Below, piece by piece: positions 10,301-16,997 of a stretch of 22,636 bases of DNA. The DNA is taken from contig JBEKFZ010000068.1 in assembly GCA_050013075.1 (NCBI GenBank), positions 1 to 22,636 of the forward strand, given 5' to 3'. The DNA comes from JBEKIK01 sp050013075 (lineage in GTDB: Bacteria; Planctomycetota; Planctomycetia; Pirellulales; Thermoguttaceae). How positions within the stretch are numbered: the stretch's first letter is position 1; each line of letters opens with the position of its first letter. The position numbers and the translations under genes were made by a program. Below the pieces are notes generated by a model that was given only the letters and a program-made list of their open reading frames with translations, had not been told where the DNA came from and searched no databases.

Positions 10301-13300
10301 AACTACAGCTCGCAAACTGTTTCGCGAATGCTCACGACATGGCAGTACGAGACCGCAACCGAAAGTGGCACCAATCCGATGTTCATAGGCGACATCTTCG
10401 GCGACTGGCGCACGGAGGTCATTTATACAAGTTCCGACTATTCCAAGCTCGTCATCTTTACCACCGCCACCCCCAGCGACTACCGCATCTACACCATGGC
10501 GCAAAACCCGGAATACCGGGATGACATGACAATCAAAGGTTACATGGAAAGTCCATTGGTGGACTACTATCTCGGCTATGGAATGTCGACCCCGCCCACG
10601 CCGAACATATATACTGTGCAATTCACCCCTAATCCGCCTCCAACGCCGACAAACATTACGGCAACCGTTATCACGCCCAGCCGTATCGACTTGACTTGGA
10701 CCGCCAGCGCAGGCGCAACGATGTACAGAATCAAGCGTTCCTCAAGCGCCGACGGAATCTACGACACAATCGGCTTCGCCACTTCAGGAACAAGTTTTTC
10801 GGATACAAACGTGGAAGTCAGCGGGGTATATTATTATATCGTTACGGCGATAAACAATTCCGGCGAAAGCGCGAACTCTTCTGTGATCGTCGGATCGGTT
10901 ACCGGACTTCCCGCTCCCACGAACCTGACGGTGACGGCCATTTCCTCGACCCAGATCGATCTGTCGTGGACCGCCAGCTCGGGCGCCACAAGTTATATTG
11001 TCCGACGTTCGTTCTACAGCGGCGGGCCTTACACGACTATGGCTTCCGGCATCACAAGCACCAGTTATTCCGACACCAACGTGACCTGCGGCGGAACGTA
11101 CTACTTTGTGGTCGCGGCGGTTAGCGCGACCAACGGCAGCGCCAATTCGGCCGAAATCGTGGCAAAAATTACCCTAATATCGCCCTGGGTTGCACAAGAC
11201 ATCGGCTCCGTGACCACCGCGGGATATAGCACCTATTCCAACAGTCAATTCTCGGTTACTGGCGCGGTTGGCGGATTCCAATTCGTCTACGAGGGACTTA
11301 TCGGCGATTGCACGATTGTCGCCAAACTCGAGTCCCTGAGCACCACCACGGGTTCTGGTGGAATCATGATTCGCAACTCCACCGCGTCCGACTCGCGTTA
11401 CGTGGAAATCTACGCCACCAACGATTCATCGAACCATATATTTTTCAATTGGCAATCCTCTGACGGCGGTTCGTCCAGCTACAAGGCGGGCTATGTGGCC
11501 GTGCCGTTGTGGTTAAAATTAACGAGGGTGGGCAACGACTTTTCGGCCTATTATGGCTCGGACGGCTCGACTTGGACCCAGTTAGGCTCGACAAGAACCA
11601 TCAGCATGAACACCTTGACATATGGAGGAATGTTTGCTTATTCCAGCACTTCCAATTCAATGGATACAGCGGTGTTTTCCAACGTTTCCATCACTAGCGC
11701 CAATACCGCGCCGACCGTGTCCACGGCGGCGAAGGCCACGCCGAGCACCGTGACCGGCACGACCTCCACCCTTAGCGTCCTGGGTGCCGACGACGGCGGG
11801 GAATCGAACTTGAAATACACCTGGTCCACCACCGGCACGCCGCCCGCCCCGGTGACCTTCACCGTCAACGGCTCCGTAAACGGCACCAACGCCGCCAAGA
11901 ACGCCACGGCCACCTTCACCAAGTCCGGCATATATTATTTTCAAGTCACGATCATGGATTCCGGCGGTCTGACCGTCACCAGCAGCGTCACGGTAACGGT
12001 GAATCAGACGGTTACGACCATAAGCGTGTCGCCTTCCACGGTAAGTCTTTTTGCAGGAACCACGCAGCAGTTTACGGCCACGGCCTACGACCAGTTCGGT
12101 TATGTCCTTTCCACGCAGCCCACGTTCACCTGGTCGGCCACCAGCGGCACGATCACGTCCGCCGGCCAGTATACCGCGCCTGAGAGCAAAACGACCGCCA
12201 CGGTCACTGCCGCCAGCTCCGGCAAGAGCGGCACGGCGTTGGTAAGCGTCAGCCTGCTGGCCGCCATTGCGGGCCGGATGGTGTTTTACAACAACTCGAA
12301 ATTCGACGCCGTTTCGGACGACAACGCCATTGCCACGGATAAATCGGCCCTTTTGCCCGGTCAGTCGGCCACGTTTGTCAACTACACCAGTTACAGCCGG
12401 GGCATCAACGGGATAATGGTCGATATTAAAAACCTGGCCAACCCCACAGGTTTAAACGCCACCGATTTCCAATTCAAAATGGGCAACGACGACAATCCGG
12501 ATGGCTTAGGCTGGACCTTGGCGCCGGCGCCGATCAGCGTCGATGTGCGTCAAGGCCAGGGTATAGGCGGCTCGGATCGGGTGACCATCATCTGGGACGA
12601 GGAAACCGGCAACTCCATTAAAAACAAGTGGCTGCAAGTGACGGTCAAGGCGAATACCAACACCGGGCTTTCGGCTGCCGACGTGTTTTACTTCGGCAAC
12701 GCCATGGGCGAGTCGGGCGACAATTCGGCCAACGCCGTGGTGGACGCGCAAGACGAAATCAACTCCCGCGCGAACAAAACCGGATTTACGGCGGCCGCAA
12801 TCACCGATCATTACGATTACAATCGCGACGGAAAAGTCAACGCCACCGACGACCTGATTGCCCGGCACAATCCCTCGGGCTCCACTCCATTGCAGTTGAT
12901 CGCCGCGCCCGTAGGCTCTCCGCCGGCATCCGGCGACTCATTGCAGGCGTTATCGGCTGTCGCGGACACTGAAACTTCGCAATCGGCGTCTTCGTCGGCG
13001 GAAATTGAAACAACGCAGTCGGTTTCTTTATCTGAAGATAATGCAACATCTCAGCCGGCGATTGCGGCGGCGGAAATGACAATCTCGCAGATGGAAATAC
13101 TGCCGGCAGCGGTGGAGAACGCAAACTCCCAGTTGGAAATACTGCCGGCGGCGGCGGAAATCGCGCCGGCTTCAGCGGCATCCGCGCCCGCCCAGGCCGC
13201 GTTGGGTAATCTCACCTTGTTCTCACGCTCCAGCGTGGCAGTGCAATTCACGATCGCTTTGCATCCGCTGGATACGGAGGGAAACTCAAATCTTTTTAGC

Positions 13301-13582
13301 ACAAGTTACAACACTAAGGAGTCGAACAATTGGGTTCCCACGCTGGAGCGCGGGAACTGGAGATCACTCCCCGCGTCGAGTCAAGATCGCTTGCACGACG
13401 CCGTTTTCGCGCACTCGGCTGTGCGTTTTTCATTCAATGAATACGACGGCCTGCCGGACGATTCGTCCGCGCCGGCCGATATCGAAACGCACCTTTCCGA
13501 CTGTCTGTCGGTTAGGTATGACAAATTTTTCACTCATGCGATTGACAATGTTTTCGCCGCCCCGCGGCACAGGAAAGATTAG
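4394..13582 (+). CDS. Giant secreted two-headed PL11 rhamnogalacturonan lyase
   Basis: About 3062 residues from ATG 4394, which has GGAAGG six bases upstream; a GTG at 4313 is possible but less well placed. Residues about 33-47 (KFETLEHRWMLSA) are a variant of the planctomycete extracellular 'LEPR' export motif. Module order: PL11 lyase 1 (about 52-657), one Fn3 (662-753), a concanavalin/LamG-like domain (754-935), a PKD/Ig-like domain, a Big_2-like domain, an EF-hand planctomycete module with 'DYNRDGKVNATDDLIARHN' (to about 1326), a Ser/Thr/Asp/Glu-rich linker, PL11 lyase 2 (about 1497-2075), two Fn3, then the same four accessory domains, a second linker and a C-terminal tail. Both lyase modules keep three DxDGDG calcium loops and the 'YLGYGMSTPPTPNIY' end. 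PL11 enzymes (B. subtilis YesW and YesX) cleave rhamnogalacturonan I by beta-elimination. Lyase 1 resembles the YesW/YesX type ('GAHYTQ', 'GQGDHS', 'GHGDA'); lyase 2 is divergent and lacks 'GAHYTQ'. It is followed 11 bases later by a PEP-CTERM gene. Confidence 0.93.
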   Translation: MFPYFGKHQGLKPEASSRGKRKSSFASRNRDKRLKFETLEHRWMLSATVANQMEYLDRGIVAISEGAGAVYVGWRLLGTDPSNISFNLYRSTGGGTAVKLNSTVITATTDYVDTGVNTALSNSYFVKPVISGVEQAPSESYTLGANCSAQQYLGVPLQIPAGVTTPDGVTCTYSANDCTVADLDGDGQYEIIVKWDPSNSQDNANSGYTGNVYVDAYKLDGTRLWRIDLGKNIRAGAHYTQIIAYDLDGDGCAEVAMKTAPYTVDGQGNYVLMPGDSLADYRNSSGYILSGPEYLTIFNGRTGAAMVTTNYYPARGTVSSWGDTYGNRCDRYLAAVAYLDGVRPSLIECRGYYGPKSGISTAKNYIVAWNYRNGTLTRVWTFEAAVGQDGNINSSYVGQGDHSLTIADVDGDGKDEIVYGSCVIDDNGTGLYSTGLGHGDAIHVGVFDPTRTGLESWQIHETPNSTDGYELHDAATGAIIWGGGTTTDDGRGCCDNILAGTVGAQMWSAATNYLYDASGNVLGTKPSSDNFLVWWDGDTSRELEDGTSITKYSLSGTTTLLTATGCSSNNGTKSTPCLVADILGDWREEVIWRTTDSSELRIYTTTDPSTTRIYTLMDDLQYRESIAWQNVAYNQPPHTSFYLGYGMSTPPTPNIYVVSSGLVPPAAPAGLAVTVASSSEIDMSWTASSGATSYRVKRSDNSGGTFYTIATGVTGLSYADTTVASGGTYYYVVSAVSSSGGSANSVQAGASIPLISPWVSQDIGSVGVVGRTTYLSGIFTVTGSNANSPDGLQFATQGLINDSTLICKVISQDSSTGSSGLMIRKSSSTTSAYASIVVAADTNKHIFFYYRSSDGGSVKYGYTYYTALPIWLKLVRSGSSFSGYYSTDGTTWTQVGSTQTISMNTLTLGGLAVCSDGTYLSSTTEFSNVSITSANTAPTVSTAAKASPSTVTGTTSTLSVVGTDDGGESNLKYTWATTGTPPAPVTFTVNGSVNGTNAAKNATATFTKSGTYYFQVTIMDSGGLTVTSSVSVTVNQTVTTISVSPSTASIYGGTTQQFTATAYDQFGYVLSTQPTFSWSATAGTITSAGLYTAPMSKTTATVTAASAGKSGTASVSVSLLATIAGRMVFYNNSKFDAVSDDNAIATDKTALLPGQPAAFANYTSYSLGINGIMIDIKNLANPTGLNATDFQFKMGNDDNPDGLGWTLAPAPISITVRQGAGSNGSDRVVIIWDEETGNSIKNKWLQVTVKANTNTGLSAADVFYFGNAVGESDDNSANAVVDGQDEINSRTHKTGFSAAAITNLYDYNRDGKVNATDDLIARHNRTDGAGADPLQLIAAPATASASAEIVEEESMASATMSTVLDESTTAQSVTASMEITEALSADQTETSQADTSQTDTSQTETTDADTTETLLTTVSETVAADSQTAAVSDDSASAVAADSQSTSSAADTVTVQTVSETEDATAALAASATITDVTTSQSETASTATSSSSTLRQMENLDRGVVAVRSTTTQVFISWRLLALDPSNIAFNLYRSANGGAAVKLNSSPLTGGTDYTDTTADLTQSNTYYVRPVIGGVEQDPSESYTLAANAVAEPCVTVPLRIPDSGYTTKYVWVGDLDGDGEYDYVIDRLAPTDPNNSDLGLGPQYIEAYKSDGTFLWSVNLGPNSLNIYNIQPGSSTIDEGMWDGVTVYDLDGDGRAEVIIKSANGVTFGNGAVLSDSNNNHQYISVLDGLTGAERARIQIPTDYIARGQMGAQFAIAYLNGSTPSLVAMMKNRNADKSFNLMICAWDFNGTSLSQRWKWLRGSQDCADGHQMRIADVDGDGKDEICEIGFCLNSDGTLRYSLASQGIEHGDRFYVGKFDPNSSDLQGYGIQQDNVDGILEYYYDASTGVILWEHTTTPPAGDVGRGMVGDIDPNYPGYEVWSFSGLYNGPTNTEISTSTPYPCQTFWWDGDLLTDNLNDGKFEKWNYSSQTVSRMLTTWQYETATESGTNPMFIGDIFGDWRTEVIYTSSDYSKLVIFTTATPSDYRIYTMAQNPEYRDDMTIKGYMESPLVDYYLGYGMSTPPTPNIYTVQFTPNPPPTPTNITATVITPSRIDLTWTASAGATMYRIKRSSSADGIYDTIGFATSGTSFSDTNVEVSGVYYYIVTAINNSGESANSSVIVGSVTGLPAPTNLTVTAISSTQIDLSWTASSGATSYIVRRSFYSGGPYTTMASGITSTSYSDTNVTCGGTYYFVVAAVSATNGSANSAEIVAKITLISPWVAQDIGSVTTAGYSTYSNSQFSVTGAVGGFQFVYEGLIGDCTIVAKLESLSTTTGSGGIMIRNSTASDSRYVEIYATNDSSNHIFFNWQSSDGGSSSYKAGYVAVPLWLKLTRVGNDFSAYYGSDGSTWTQLGSTRTISMNTLTYGGMFAYSSTSNSMDTAVFSNVSITSANTAPTVSTAAKATPSTVTGTTSTLSVLGADDGGESNLKYTWSTTGTPPAPVTFTVNGSVNGTNAAKNATATFTKSGIYYFQVTIMDSGGLTVTSSVTVTVNQTVTTISVSPSTVSLFAGTTQQFTATAYDQFGYVLSTQPTFTWSATSGTITSAGQYTAPESKTTATVTAASSGKSGTALVSVSLLAAIAGRMVFYNNSKFDAVSDDNAIATDKSALLPGQSATFVNYTSYSRGINGIMVDIKNLANPTGLNATDFQFKMGNDDNPDGLGWTLAPAPISVDVRQGQGIGGSDRVTIIWDEETGNSIKNKWLQVTVKANTNTGLSAADVFYFGNAMGESGDNSANAVVDAQDEINSRANKTGFTAAAITDHYDYNRDGKVNATDDLIARHNPSGSTPLQLIAAPVGSPPASGDSLQALSAVADTETSQSASSSAEIETTQSVSLSEDNATSQPAIAAAEMTISQMEILPAAVENANSQLEILPAAAEIAPASAASAPAQAALGNLTLFSRSSVAVQFTIALHPLDTEGNSNLFSTSYNTKESNNWVPTLERGNWRSLPASSQDRLHDAVFAHSAVRFSFNEYDGLPDDSSAPADIETHLSDCLSVRYDKFFTHAIDNVFAAPRHRKD
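7190..8365 (+). repeat. Long direct repeat, copy 1 (accessory modules)
   Basis: This stretch encodes the PKD/Ig-like, Big_2-like and EF-hand accessory modules after lyase 1. It aligns to 11696-12871 at a constant offset of 4506 bases at both ends, so there is no net insertion or deletion across nearly 1.2 kb. Some stretches are identical or nearly so: 8101-8160 shows no difference, and about 7901-8030 shows one. The flanking lyase modules are far more diverged. Confidence 0.9.
8400..8880 (+). repeat. Low-complexity linker between the two lyase halves
   Basis: About 160 codons rich in Ser, Thr, Ala, Asp, Glu, Gln and Val, with short reiterations such as SQADTSQTDTSQTETTDADT. There are no cysteines and few aromatic residues. 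This is the usual look of an extended, acidic, disordered linker that separates globular modules in secreted multidomain enzymes. A related but different linker lies at about 12890-13200 after the second half. Confidence 0.8.
11696..12871 (+). repeat. Long direct repeat, copy 2 (accessory modules)
   Basis: Second copy of the accessory-module block, aligned to 7190-8365 at a constant 4506-base offset. The differences I saw are scattered substitutions, some synonymous and some not, with more in the Big_2-like part and fewer in the EF-hand module. Recombination between the copies would delete or duplicate one lyase unit in frame. Confidence 0.9.
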
Positions 13583-13593
13583 AGGTAAGCAAC

Positions 13594-14922
13594 ATGAAAA
13601 GGCGCATTCTTAATTACGGTTTGTGGTTTATTTTGACGGTCTCTCCGGCCTTGGGCAGCCCGCTGATCAGCATCCAGGACCAATACATGCTCAATACGGA
13701 TGCCCAGCGGCTGATTCCCATCCTGGTTTCCAGTTCCACGCATGAACTTGTGGAAGGCGTAAATCTTGCCGTGCAGATCGGCGACGGCGGGTCGGTAAAC
13801 GGCGGCACGAACACCGCGCCGCAGATCACAAACTTGGACATTATCGGGTCAGGCACGATCTTCAACGCCTCGAACACCGGGTCCACGCCGTCGTACCCAA
13901 GCGGAAATGCTCCGTACCTGCTCGTCGAGGCCGATACGACGACTGTTATCGGCACATCGGTGGAGGCAAACGGCGTGCTGGCCTACTTGACCGTCAATTC
14001 GACAGGCGCGGCCTTGGGTTCATATCAAATCAGTTTACAAAATGTTGGCGAGCATGTGCAAAATACTCCCCCCTTGGTTTGGACCACCGATTTTGTCGAC
14101 GTATCGGCCTCTTTTCCCCCGAGCGCCGTCTATATCCATATCGTCAGTCTGCACGAAACGAAATGGAACGCCGGAGCGAACGGCGCATGGACCGATTCGA
14201 CCTGGACCAGCTCGGCCCCGCCGTATCCCAACTACACCTGCCAGGCGATCGTGGATACGTCTTACACGGTCAGCGTCGCCTCGGCCCAAGAGGCCGATTC
14301 GCTGGCCATAAGCGGCGGCGGAAAGGTGGCGATCGGCTCCAGCGGAGGCCTGACCGTCACCAACAACGTGACCGTTTCCACCGGCGGCACGCTTGCCGTG
14401 GCATCCGGCGCCGCATTAAGCGCCGCCGGAATCCAGCTTGACGGCGGCACATTATCCGGCACAGGCACAATCACTCCGGCCGTTTCACTCAACGGCGGCA
14501 CGCTGAACACGCCCAACCTTAGCGACAACATGGTTCTTTCCGCGGCCGTGACCGGCACGGGCGGTTTGACAAAAACCGGCTCGGGCACGGTCACGCTTTC
14601 GGGCAACGCCACATACGCCGGCGACACGGCCATTGCCGCCGGCCGTCTGCAATTGAACGGTCTTAGCTCCACGCTGCACTCCGTCACCGGCGCGGGCACG
14701 CTGGGCGTGGGCAACGGCATTACGTCTTCGACCGTTACGGCCGACAGCATCCAAGTAGACACGCTTTCCATCGGCGCCGGCTCGACGTTCGCCATCAACG
14801 CCGTCTCCGGCGGCGATTCGCTGGCCTCGGTGCCCGAACCTTCGACCATCGTCCTCTTGATCGCCGCCGCCTTGGGAATATTATCATATTTGGGTGTAAA
14901 AAGGGGTCAGAACTATTTTTAA
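13594..14922 (+). CDS. Secreted PEP-CTERM protein with autotransporter-type beta-strand repeat
   Basis: A 442-residue protein whose ATG follows AGAGG by eight bases and lies 11 bases after the giant lyase stop, so the two genes are very likely co-transcribed. Residues 1-21 are a signal peptide (ending ALGS). Residues about 23-185 form an all-beta domain of unknown type, perhaps cohesin-like. Residues about 190-400 are glycine- and threonine-rich, with 'WNAGANGAWTDSTWTSSAPP' and the 'GTGGLTKTGSGTVTLSGNATYAGDT' kind of autotransporter-associated strand repeat. The end is a PEP-CTERM signal: VPEPS, one membrane helix, then VKRG. The last residues (KRGQNYF) and the stop are encoded by the left arm of a perfect inverted repeat, so the native tail may have been replaced. 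It shares architecture with the PEP-CTERM protein at 1468-3012. Function is unknown; a surface or biofilm-matrix role is an inference from the sorting signal. Confidence 0.9.
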   Translation: MKRRILNYGLWFILTVSPALGSPLISIQDQYMLNTDAQRLIPILVSSSTHELVEGVNLAVQIGDGGSVNGGTNTAPQITNLDIIGSGTIFNASNTGSTPSYPSGNAPYLLVEADTTTVIGTSVEANGVLAYLTVNSTGAALGSYQISLQNVGEHVQNTPPLVWTTDFVDVSASFPPSAVYIHIVSLHETKWNAGANGAWTDSTWTSSAPPYPNYTCQAIVDTSYTVSVASAQEADSLAISGGGKVAIGSSGGLTVTNNVTVSTGGTLAVASGAALSAAGIQLDGGTLSGTGTITPAVSLNGGTLNTPNLSDNMVLSAAVTGTGGLTKTGSGTVTLSGNATYAGDTAIAAGRLQLNGLSSTLHSVTGAGTLGVGNGITSSTVTADSIQVDTLSIGAGSTFAINAVSGGDSLASVPEPSTIVLLIAAALGILSYLGVKRGQNYF

Positions 14923-14982
14923 TTGCATGATATTAAAAAAGGAATCTGCTAACAAATATAAAAATAGTTCTGACCCCTTTTT
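14898..14982. terminator. Perfect 24-bp inverted repeat; terminator-like or REP-like element
   Basis: Arms 14898-14921 and 14959-14982 are exact reverse complements, built around GGGGTCAGAACTATTTTT, with a 37-base AT-rich loop. The element sits between convergent genes (PEP-CTERM on plus, TPR protein on minus). On both strands the outer arm ends in a T-run, so it could terminate transcription both ways. The left arm includes the final codons of the PEP-CTERM gene. Palindromes with this GGGGTCAGAAC...GTTCTGACCCC core remind me of dispersed REP-like elements, an impression that was not tested. Confidence 0.75.
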
Positions 14983-14985
14983 GTT

Positions 14986-15192
14986 TTAATCGACCGCGGT
15001 CAGCCGTTCATATTTACAAAGCGGATTGCCGCGTGTGCGGCATTGTTCCGTGCATTCCAGAACCTGCCCGCTGCACTGCCGGCAATCGGCGATGGCCGGA
15101 TCCGCATGTATGAACGATTCCAAACCTATGGCCCATTTGAATGTGGCGCACTCGAGGCGCCCGACAAGCCGGCTCGATACGAATTTAGCCAA
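14986..15192 (-). CDS. Possible small cysteine-rich protein overlapping the TPR gene end
   Basis: A 68-codon frame starting at a TTG and overlapping the last 67 bases of the upstream minus-strand gene. The C-terminal half has a CxxC...CxxxC...C pattern (DCRQCSGQVLECTEQC, then NPLC), which resembles a small metal-binding or disulfide knuckle more than a random translation. Against it: the start is TTG with a weak AGAAGA box, the overlap is long, and I recognise no family. It ends four bases from the 24-bp inverted repeat. It could be a coupled small gene, a remnant, or chance. Confidence 0.25.
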   Translation of the reverse strand: MAKFVSSRLVGRLECATFKWAIGLESFIHADPAIADCRQCSGQVLECTEQCRTRGNPLCKYERLTAVD

Positions 15193-16997
15193 TCTTCTAT
15201 CTGCTTGGCTTTTGCCGCGTCTTTCCTGGATCGGGCAATGTCCAATGCCTTTTGTGCGGTCGCGATGGCCTCGGAGGATTGATGCGTCTTAACGTAGGCC
15301 AACGCCAAATTATTATAGGCTTTGAAGTATTCAGGCTCGAGTCGCAACGCCTCCTTGAAGTGTTCGATCGCCTCCCGCGTCCGGCCCGCTAGAACCAGCG
15401 CGCTGCCCAAGCTGTTATGAGCCGGCGGATAGTCCGGCTTATAGTGCAAGGCTTGTTCGTAATGCTCCATGCCCTCTTCGAGGCGTCCCAGTTTGACCAG
15501 CACGTTGCCTAAGTTATGGTGCGCGTCGTGTGAGTCCGGTTTAAGGCGCAGGGCCTGCTCGAGGTTTGCTTCCGCTTCCTCGGTTCGGCCCGCATTAAAC
15601 AGCATTTCGCCCAAGTTGTCGTACACCATCCAACAGTCTTGATTTTTCATAAGCGTTTCCTTGTAGAGCGTTATGGCGTCGCGATAAATCCCGTTTTGCC
15701 GCCAGGCCAGGAACATAATGATCCCCACCGCCGCTATTGCAACGACATCGGCCGTTGCAAGCGTTAATCCTCGCGACTTCCGACGCCAAGCGATCCAACC
15801 CGCCCCAACCAGGGTTACCACGCCGATCAGGGCAATGTGCTGATAATGGTCCGCCACGAGCGAGAACTTCATGAAACCCACGTCCGTAAAGCCCATTACG
15901 GGCACAAGCGCAGCGCAGAAAAATAACCAGGCAAATAAGCACGATCTGCTCCAGCCTTTCCTATGATGCCACAACGCCGCTGTAACGACTATCACGCCAA
16001 TAAGCGGCAGCCACCACAATGGATTTCCAACTTTGACGTGCCATTGTGGATAGATGAAGGCCAGATCGATTGGCAAAATCGCCTTGTATAGATAGAACAA
16101 CACAACCCCGCCCGCCCCCAGCAAACGTTCCATGAAATCGGCGTTCCGGATCGCTGTAGCCGCGTTGCGCATTTGGAACCACACATTCACTACGGTCAGC
16201 GCAGCGGCAATCGCAAAGAATGGAGCGGTTCGCAGCAAGTCTCGCCGGAAATAAGGGCGAAGCCACCGGACGATCACCAGAAGCAACACCGGCAAGACCG
16301 CTGCCGATCCTTTGCTGAGCATGGCCAATACAAAGGCCGCCAGACTCAGCCAATAGAAGATGGGCCAGGCGCTAGAGGCTGGGGGCCGGGGGCTAGTTAC
16401 TCGTTCCCACGGTCCTCCGTGGGAACGCATGGACGCCACGGGTGCCATGCCCACGTTTATCGTGGGCATGTCGGACTTTAAGTACCACAAAATCGACAAC
16501 AGGAAAAACAACATCGCCAGCACGTTTTTCCGCTGCGCGATCCAAGCAACCGATTCCACGTTCACCGGATGCACGGCGAAGAGCATGGCCGCCAAAAAAG
16601 CCCCGGGAATGGATATCTTCTTCAAAATAATCCAAATCAACAATGATTCGACGATATGTAAAACACCATTGGTCAAGTGATACCCGGTCGTGTTCCTGCC
16701 CCACAGACGCTGCTCGATCCAAAACGTGGTATTGCTCATCGGCCAGTAGTCCACTGCCTTAATGCTGGCCCATAATAAATGTAGTCCTTGGGGACTTGTA
16801 ATAATCTTGTTGCTTACAAAAAGCTCTTCATCATCAAGAAGCAATCCCCCACTCAGTGAGGGGAAATATACTATCGAAACGGCCAGGACAATCAGGGATA
16901 CTCCTATCAACGAATAAGGGGACATCCTCAATGGGCCAGGAATTTTCGACCGGGCTGGGCGAGTTTTTTTGTAAGTGGATTTCTTACGATTAACCAT
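15126..16997 (-). CDS. Membrane GT-C-like (TMTC/O-mannosyltransferase-type) TPR protein
   Basis: A 623-residue polytopic membrane protein with a C-terminal TPR domain. The N-terminal part has many hydrophobic helices. It carries the acidic loop 'GGLLLDDEELF' and the 'YWPMSNTTFWIEQRLWG..TGYHLTN..LH', 'AVHPVNVESVAWIAQRKNVLA' and 'LSKGSA' signatures of GT-C-type proteins related to eukaryotic TMTC O-mannosyltransferases. Residues about 447-600 are four or five TPRs ('AHHNLGNVLVKLGRLEEGMEHYEQAL' type). The family is thought to glycosylate proteins using lipid-linked sugars, with the TPRs presenting the acceptor, but most bacterial members are untested. Residues about 177-209 are encoded by palindromic repeat DNA and look like an in-frame insertion in a loop. 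The ATG at 16997 is the first possible in its frame, as TGA lies three codons upstream. It shows only a distant AGGAG box. Confidence 0.85.
   Translation of the reverse strand: MVNRKKSTYKKTRPARSKIPGPLRMSPYSLIGVSLIVLAVSIVYFPSLSGGLLLDDEELFVSNKIITSPQGLHLLWASIKAVDYWPMSNTTFWIEQRLWGRNTTGYHLTNGVLHIVESLLIWIILKKISIPGAFLAAMLFAVHPVNVESVAWIAQRKNVLAMLFFLLSILWYLKSDMPTINVGMAPVASMRSHGGPWERVTSPRPPASSAWPIFYWLSLAAFVLAMLSKGSAAVLPVLLLVIVRWLRPYFRRDLLRTAPFFAIAAALTVVNVWFQMRNAATAIRNADFMERLLGAGGVVLFYLYKAILPIDLAFIYPQWHVKVGNPLWWLPLIGVIVVTAALWHHRKGWSRSCLFAWLFFCAALVPVMGFTDVGFMKFSLVADHYQHIALIGVVTLVGAGWIAWRRKSRGLTLATADVVAIAAVGIIMFLAWRQNGIYRDAITLYKETLMKNQDCWMVYDNLGEMLFNAGRTEEAEANLEQALRLKPDSHDAHHNLGNVLVKLGRLEEGMEHYEQALHYKPDYPPAHNSLGSALVLAGRTREAIEHFKEALRLEPEYFKAYNNLALAYVKTHQSSEAIATAQKALDIARSRKDAAKAKQIEDWLNSYRAGLSGASSAPHSNGP
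16371..16470. repeat. In-frame palindromic repeat cluster inside the TPR gene
   Basis: Two perfect hairpins lie side by side. CGTTCCCACGG (16402-16412) pairs with 16417-16427 around TCCT, and CATGCCCACG (16446-16455) pairs with 16461-16470 around TTTAT. They are preceded by a purine-rich GCTAGAGGCTGGGGGCCGGG segment. The encoded peptide (Pro-, Ser- and Arg-rich, with MRSHGGPWERVTSPRPP) is unlike the hydrophobic sequence on both sides and keeps the frame open. I recall similar CCCACG/CGTGGG palindromes as dispersed intergenic repeats in planctomycetes. Confidence 0.75.

Noticed and set aside
14262..14849. 195-codon minus-strand frame over the second PEP-CTERM gene
   Set aside because: Val/Pro/Ala-rich antisense of a Thr/Gly-rich repeat protein, with no motif of its own.
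16402..16470. CRISPR-like reading of the two adjacent palindromes
   Set aside because: The two hairpins differ in sequence, there is no repeat-spacer periodicity, and they lie inside a coding frame.
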